Source: Epiperipatus broadwayi (lineage: Eukaryota; Onychophora; Udeonychophora; Euonychophora; Peripatidae). Taken from it: 64,000 nucleotides of DNA. Shown here in pieces: positions 59,409 to 64,000 of the stretch. Below the pieces are notes generated by a model. The model searched no databases. It saw only the letters and a program-made list of their open reading frames with translations, and was not told the DNA's origin. The stretch covers positions 618,001 through 682,000 of the forward strand of contig JAQFVV010012507.1 of the NCBI GenBank assembly GCA_028023455.1, in the 5' to 3' direction. Position 1 is the stretch's first letter; every line of letters begins with the position of its first letter. A program made the position numbers and the translations under genes.

Positions 59409-59411
<3 letters not shown>
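58091..59411 (+). repeat. Long direct duplication, copy 2
   Basis: Aligns with 55963-56949, offset about 2.13 kb. It holds an extra segment at about 58556-58906 (from GAAGTTTAAAGTTTTATTTT to ACACCACATTGGTTTTAACA) that is either an insertion here or a deletion from copy 1. The right border is the start of a long (TA)n. Confidence 0.8.

Positions 59412-59480
<69 letters not shown>
59411..59480. repeat. (TA)n microsatellite
   Basis: About 70 bases of alternating TA immediately after ACTTCGGTAC, where copy 1 of the duplication instead continues with ATTATCTCCG. Confidence 0.95.
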
Positions 59481-59481
<1 letters not shown>

Positions 59482-60320
59482 CAGAAAGTTCTCTGGATAA
59501 AAGCTGTTATTCAATTCAAAGTTTTTATAAAAGATTTATTATCTATAATTATGAATAAAATAAAGTAAAAGTTTAAACTCTTCTTACCCATGAATTTTTT
59601 TTTACTTTAATCAAAATACATTTTGAGACATTTTTCATAGCCATGGATTTGAAGATTTTAATATCTTTTGCATGAAGTCTGCTAAGAAGTGGTTTCTTAT
59701 TGTGTAGAAAGGAGTTTACAATGTGATATAGTCATGGCATCAGATATCAAGGCAGCTTTTGTAGCAGCAGAATCAGAAGGAAGCACCAATTAATATAGCT
59801 GGTTTTGGTATTTGGGTTTTTACTACTGCAAAGGTAAAAGTTTCCATGTGGTCACACATCTCACTAAATTTCTCTACTATTTACAAATCTGCTGTTGCGC
59901 TTGTAGAAAGATAACAATAATAATGTTTTCTGAATCACTATTTGCTATTTATATCCATCTTCTAACACCTGTCATGTTCTGCATCACACCTTTTTTGTCC
60001 AGAAGAAATTCCCAGGAATTTAAACCTTCTCTCCACTTTATTATTTTCAATTACTCTATTTTAAAATTATTTATAAAGTCAATATATTATTTTTTTGTCT
60101 TTAATTTAGTAGGCATTTTGAGTTGTATAATAAAAACTCTTCACAGCTAAACAGTGTAATTCACAAAAAAAAAAACAATGTAAAATTATGTTTGAGAAAC
60201 AATTGTCATATAATTTCTTATTCTTTTTTATAAGATTTAAAGTTACATTGCTCAGAATTATTTTTATTGTGTATACACATATCTATCAGCCATCTTTAAT
60301 TAGAGTGAAGACTTTTTTTT
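59481..60320. other. Non-coding stretch
   Basis: The 112-codon frame 59812-60150 and a 35-codon protein-like frame ending at about 59793 (MASDIKAAFVAAESEGSTN) show no known family. No RNA gene seen. Confidence 0.4.
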
Positions 60321-60408
60321 TAATTTGTCTAATGTAGGAGGTGTATAAAATGCAATATCACATATACCTTTATAAATTTTCCTTATAAAATTTACTTGAT
60401 CATTTGAA
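60321..60408 (-). mobile_element. Penelope-like element E, short inverted piece
   Basis: The minus strand matches 61555-61635 of the same element, the linker before the endonuclease, ending CTTCAAATGATCAAGTAAAT. PLE sequence on the plus strand starts right after it, the third head-to-head PLE junction in the window. Confidence 0.82.
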
Positions 60409-60426
60409 GACAAAGTAATTACTCAA

Positions 60427-61195
60427 ATGAAGAATCTTAACATTATGAAAGTTGATAAAGTAAATATAGAAAGTTTATGTATTCAATTTATAAATAACCT
60501 TTTAAAAAAAGCCAAAAATAAAGCGATTAATAATACTACTTATTATAAAATTTACCCTTCTGCTGCAATATGTTCTAAGATTTTTTCAAATATAAAACTG
60601 GATAAAGAAAATGAACCATTACATTTAATGGTTGATTGGGGGGGGGGGCATTTTATTATAAAACATGTTGTTTAATTGAGAAAATGCTATAAGAAATTCT
60701 TGGTTTTGGTAAATGTACAATATGTTCTTCATTTGATTTATTAATAAAATCTGTAACATTAAGATCGATGTTAATGACATTATATGTAATCTAGATGTTA
60801 GTGAAATGTATGGATCAACTGATCGATTGACATCTATTGAAAATATTTCCAATGCATTAAGTTTAAAAAATGTTAATGTGAAAATAATAAAATTTATAAC
60901 TGAAACATTAAAATTTATCGATAAAAATATTTATGCAGTTTCTAAGAAGAATTTTTATAAAATGTGCAATGAATGGCCCATGGGTTTAACTACTGTTGCT
61001 CAAATATGTAATTTTATAATTTCTACATACAAAGATAATATTTTGAAAAAGTAATATTATCAAAAAATATTGCTGTATATTATCGATATGTTGATGATGT
61101 TTTTGAATGTGGTAAACCAAATACAATTAATGAGTTGTTTAAAGAATTAAATGGTTTAAAAGGCCTAAGATGAATAAAAACAGATGAAGATTTAA
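60427..61195 (+). pseudogene. PLE E: reverse transcriptase
   Basis: The first frame (60427-60675) starts MKNLNIMKVDKVNIESLCIQ and belongs to the RT N-terminal extension. Motif A is CNLDVSEMYGSTD (catalytic Asp codon 60794-60796), followed by IENISNALSLKNVNVK, WPMGLTTVAQICNFIIST and the YVDD of motif C at 61087-61098 in a shifted frame. Frameshifts occur around 60650-60760 and 61053-61080, with a stop near 61171. The enzyme would copy PLE RNA at a nicked target. Confidence 0.88.
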
Positions 61196-62045
61196 TGTGC
61201 ATTCAGTTTCATAATTTTAAAATAAATAGAAATCAATGCATGCTGGATTATTGTATGGCCATTAAACCAATAGTAAAAAGAGGTTATATTCCATATAAGT
61301 CAAAAGTGTCAATGTCACACAAAATAGCAGGTTTTAAGTCCTTCTTATTTAGAAATAATAGTCTTTGCAAATATTCATTGGATAAAGGCAAAAATATTGA
61401 AATATATTCAAATGAATTGTTAAATGTTGGCTACAATTATAATCATATATATAATGTTATTAGAGATTTTAATACAGAATATAAGAATAAAAATTTTAAT
61501 AATAATATTGATTCTCCTGCTAATAAAAAATATGGATATCAATCCCATATATTTCAAATGATCAAGTAAATTTTATAAGAAAAATTAATAAAGGTATATG
61601 TGATATTGCATTTTATACGCCTCCTACATTAAACAAATTAATAAATAACTCCAAGAATAAAACCTCATTTATAAATAAAAATTATGTTATTTATAAATGG
61701 ACATATAGGTGTGGCAGTGGATATATATAGGTGAATATAGATGTACATTGGAAAAAAGAACTAAAGAACACTTGCTATTATTAAAACAAGTTCAGAAATC
61801 GAAACAAAATTGCATAGTAGATCATAATATTTCAGCATCTGTTTTTTACGACCATAATAATCATGTATTATGGTTTTGACTTCAATTTTAATAATGTAAA
61901 AATATTGCAAATTGAAAAAAATAACAATAAAAGAAAAATAAAGGAAGCTATGATAATATACAAATATAAAGATGACTTAATTAACAGGCAAGCAGCAAAC
62001 GTTAAGATCACAGAATTGTGGGAAAGTTAGCCTTTCAAAGCTTTA
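61195..62045 (+). pseudogene. PLE E: RT C-terminus, linker and GIY-YIG endonuclease
   Basis: The frame 61195-61569 reads IKPIVKRGYIPYKSKVSMSH, then NELLNVGYNYNHIYNVI, matching copy C. It stops at 61569; the endonuclease follows in broken frames, with the GIY-YIG core disrupted by an extra TATA near 61725 and the helix LEKRTKEH at about 61750. The C-terminal ITELW-like end is at 62010-62030. Not functional. Confidence 0.85.
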
Positions 62046-62130
62046 ATTGACAAAGATTACTGGGATAATCAAAAGTGCTTCTATGTGGATAAAAAAAATT
62101 AATTATTTAGTTACTGTATTTACAAATATT

Positions 62131-64000
62131 CAGTGCAATCACAGTTTATTGTGAGACAAGGGATTGAAAACAAATAGAAATCAGTCCCTATCTTGTATTA
62201 AATTGGCATAATGAAACATATGGAACTGTCAACATGAGTATGAATATTAAAATATTTGATATCACTGACTTGCCTAATGGTTGTTTACAAAGGTCTAACA
62301 TAGTGAATGAGAGTGATTTGGGCCTCTGCACTGGTGGGTGGTTGTAATGAGTTAAGATGAGAAATGCACTTAAAAACATTTGGGTGAATACATATTTTCT
62401 ACCCAATGCTATACTAGTAAAAATACTCAAAGTAAAATAAAATAATAAAATAATATCAGCATTAGGATTTTAATTTTTAAATTTTCACAAGCATAGTTTC
62501 ACCTATTTGAACAAATATTTTGTTTTTCAAATAAAAATCGTAAAAGAAATTAAAAAAACAGTATGTATATAAAAAATATTCATAAATCAAAGATAAATTC
62601 AAATTTAGTTTGTATTAAATCGATAAACATATATAAGCAATCAAAAAAGTTTCTTGTTCATTTTTTAAAAATATTATTGACTACAGAAAAATAACTTCTG
62701 CATCACTAAGCAATATTGTAAGGCCAGTATAAATGTTCATGAGCGTATGAATTTACCAAACTTAATGAAGATTTAACTTACTTTCTTTTCCATAGAACGT
62801 AAAACAGCCCCATGGGATTTCCTAAACAATTCCTGGAACACTTCAATTTATTTTTAGTTTTACAGCACATCTCTTCTCAAGTTGACCATACATATCACAA
62901 TCATAAATCAGTGCAAAAACTCAGATCACTTTTTCACTTTACATGTAATTCTTATAAAAAAAAAAAAAAACTTTTGTTCGACATATAAACTAGAGAGAAT
63001 AAACACTTAGATTCTCAAAGCCATGATCTACATTTACTACTATCTTTTTACAATTGTTTAATAATAAATATAATCTAAAGTCTTTCTTTGAAGCAGTTAA
63101 ATAATCATTATTAATAATAATATAAATGTTCGTTCAATTATATTATTTATATTACATTCGCACAGAAAAGTGAATTATTTTGGAATTGCGTTAAATAATC
63201 ATTATTAATAAAAAATTTACAAATTGATAATTTTAAAAGGCAAAAAAACATATTATTATTATTATAAACTAATATCTTGGCAAATCAAAATTAGAATCCT
63301 TTTTTGAAAATCTATTCCATTATAGTCATTTCATAATTTCTTTTTGTAAATAGTTATATCCAAACTTGTTTAATCTTTTATTCTATAATAAGAACTCATT
63401 AATACCACTTCTTACGATCAAATGGCTGATAATTGTCAGATTTAACAATATTTCTCTAATTTTTTCCCTTTAATAAAATGTCTATAATATTATAATCATT
63501 GGATATAAAAACTTATTATAATTTAAAATGTCCTCTGTACAGTAAATTTAGTAACAGAATCAAAGCCATTCAATTAAATCAAAAATTCTCTAATTCATTC
63601 TTATCAATATAAGCAATCAGTCATGTATATATCATGATTAACTTCAAAAATCTATAACCCTTATTAAATCACTATTTTTTTTAAAAAAAAAAAAACTAAT
63701 ATATATAGAACACATAAAAGAGAAATAATATAATCTTTTGTGCATTTTTTTAAATATTTAAAACATCATTATATCTAAAATATATTGAATTTTTTAATAG
63801 AAAATCAAATCACGAATAATATCAGCTTAATAAGAAAAAAAAATTTCTTCTCATTTAAACAGAAACAAGTACATTAATAGTTTTTATTTATTAGTAAATT
63901 ATATATATATATTGAAACAGTAAGATTTCCTTTGCAGATCTTCGTTTCACCTTTTCTCACATCTTTCCTGCCCTCATATCTTAGTTTAAACCTCCAATGT
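62131..64000. other. Non-coding AT-rich stretch
   Basis: No gene or element recognised. An 80-codon minus-strand frame at 62188-62430 has no motif; homopolymer A and T runs are frequent. Confidence 0.45.

Larger units (their letters stand above)
60409..62130 (+). mobile_element. Penelope-like element E, longest copy
   Basis: Holds the upstream RT region, RT motifs A to C, the linker, the GIY-YIG endonuclease and the 3' tail, all on the plus strand. The copy is more diverged than C and D (more stops and frameshifts), so it is likely older. A run of nine G at 60639-60647 causes one frameshift. Confidence 0.9.

Noticed and set aside
1-64000. Assigning the window to octopus or another named cephalopod
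   Set aside because: CT/TA-rich microsatellites and PLEs fit, but the abundant tRNA-like SINE I would expect from octopus DNA was not seen and GC is lower than I would expect.

Overview
This is very AT-rich nuclear DNA from an animal. The evidence is dense (TA)n tracts, Penelope-like retroelements (PLEs) with a GIY-YIG endonuclease, a Ty3/Gypsy element whose integrase ends in a GPY/F-like module, and a TA-target DNA transposon end. An invertebrate such as a mollusc or another lophotrochozoan is plausible, but nothing here fixes the taxon. No intact host gene was found. Two short minus-strand stretches (about 21.3 and 39.0 kb) could be exons of an unrecognised gene. No rRNA, tRNA gene or CRISPR array was seen.

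Layout. 1-9.8 kb is mostly unannotatable, with two inverted-repeat elements (4819-5201 and 6957-7333). At 9786-17168 a large foldback-like repeat has its right arm split, at an internal (TA)n, by a 6.3-kb LTR element (10683-16967). That element has 1.56-kb LTRs, a broken coiled-coil plus capsid-like gag and no recognisable pol. 17.2-34.6 kb is mostly empty and holds a twin CCAAT-box segment, an ATT/ATC microsatellite, a 69-bp tandem repeat, a PLE tail and a 200-bp tandem repeat. At 34.87-37.7 kb is a PLE in inverted arrangement, split by a 1.7-kb element with pogo/Tigger-like ends and a TA target duplication.

44.94-53.96 kb is the most structured part: foldback arms enclose two PLE copies joined head to head. 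The plus-strand PLE is interrupted by a nearly complete but mutated minus-strand Gypsy element (47361-52391) and a scrambled patch of Gypsy fragments. 54-59.5 kb holds degenerate tandem DNA, a long direct duplication (55963-56949 and 58091-59411) and a G-poor tandem array between its copies. 60.3-62.1 kb is the longest PLE relic, again beginning with a short inverted piece of itself.

All mobile-element genes seen carry frameshifts, stops or missing catalytic residues, so the copies look inactive. The repeated themes are insertion at (TA)n, nesting of one element in another, and head-to-head PLE junctions. Alignments were made by eye; boundaries are good to a few bases where a structural signal is named and to tens of bases elsewhere.
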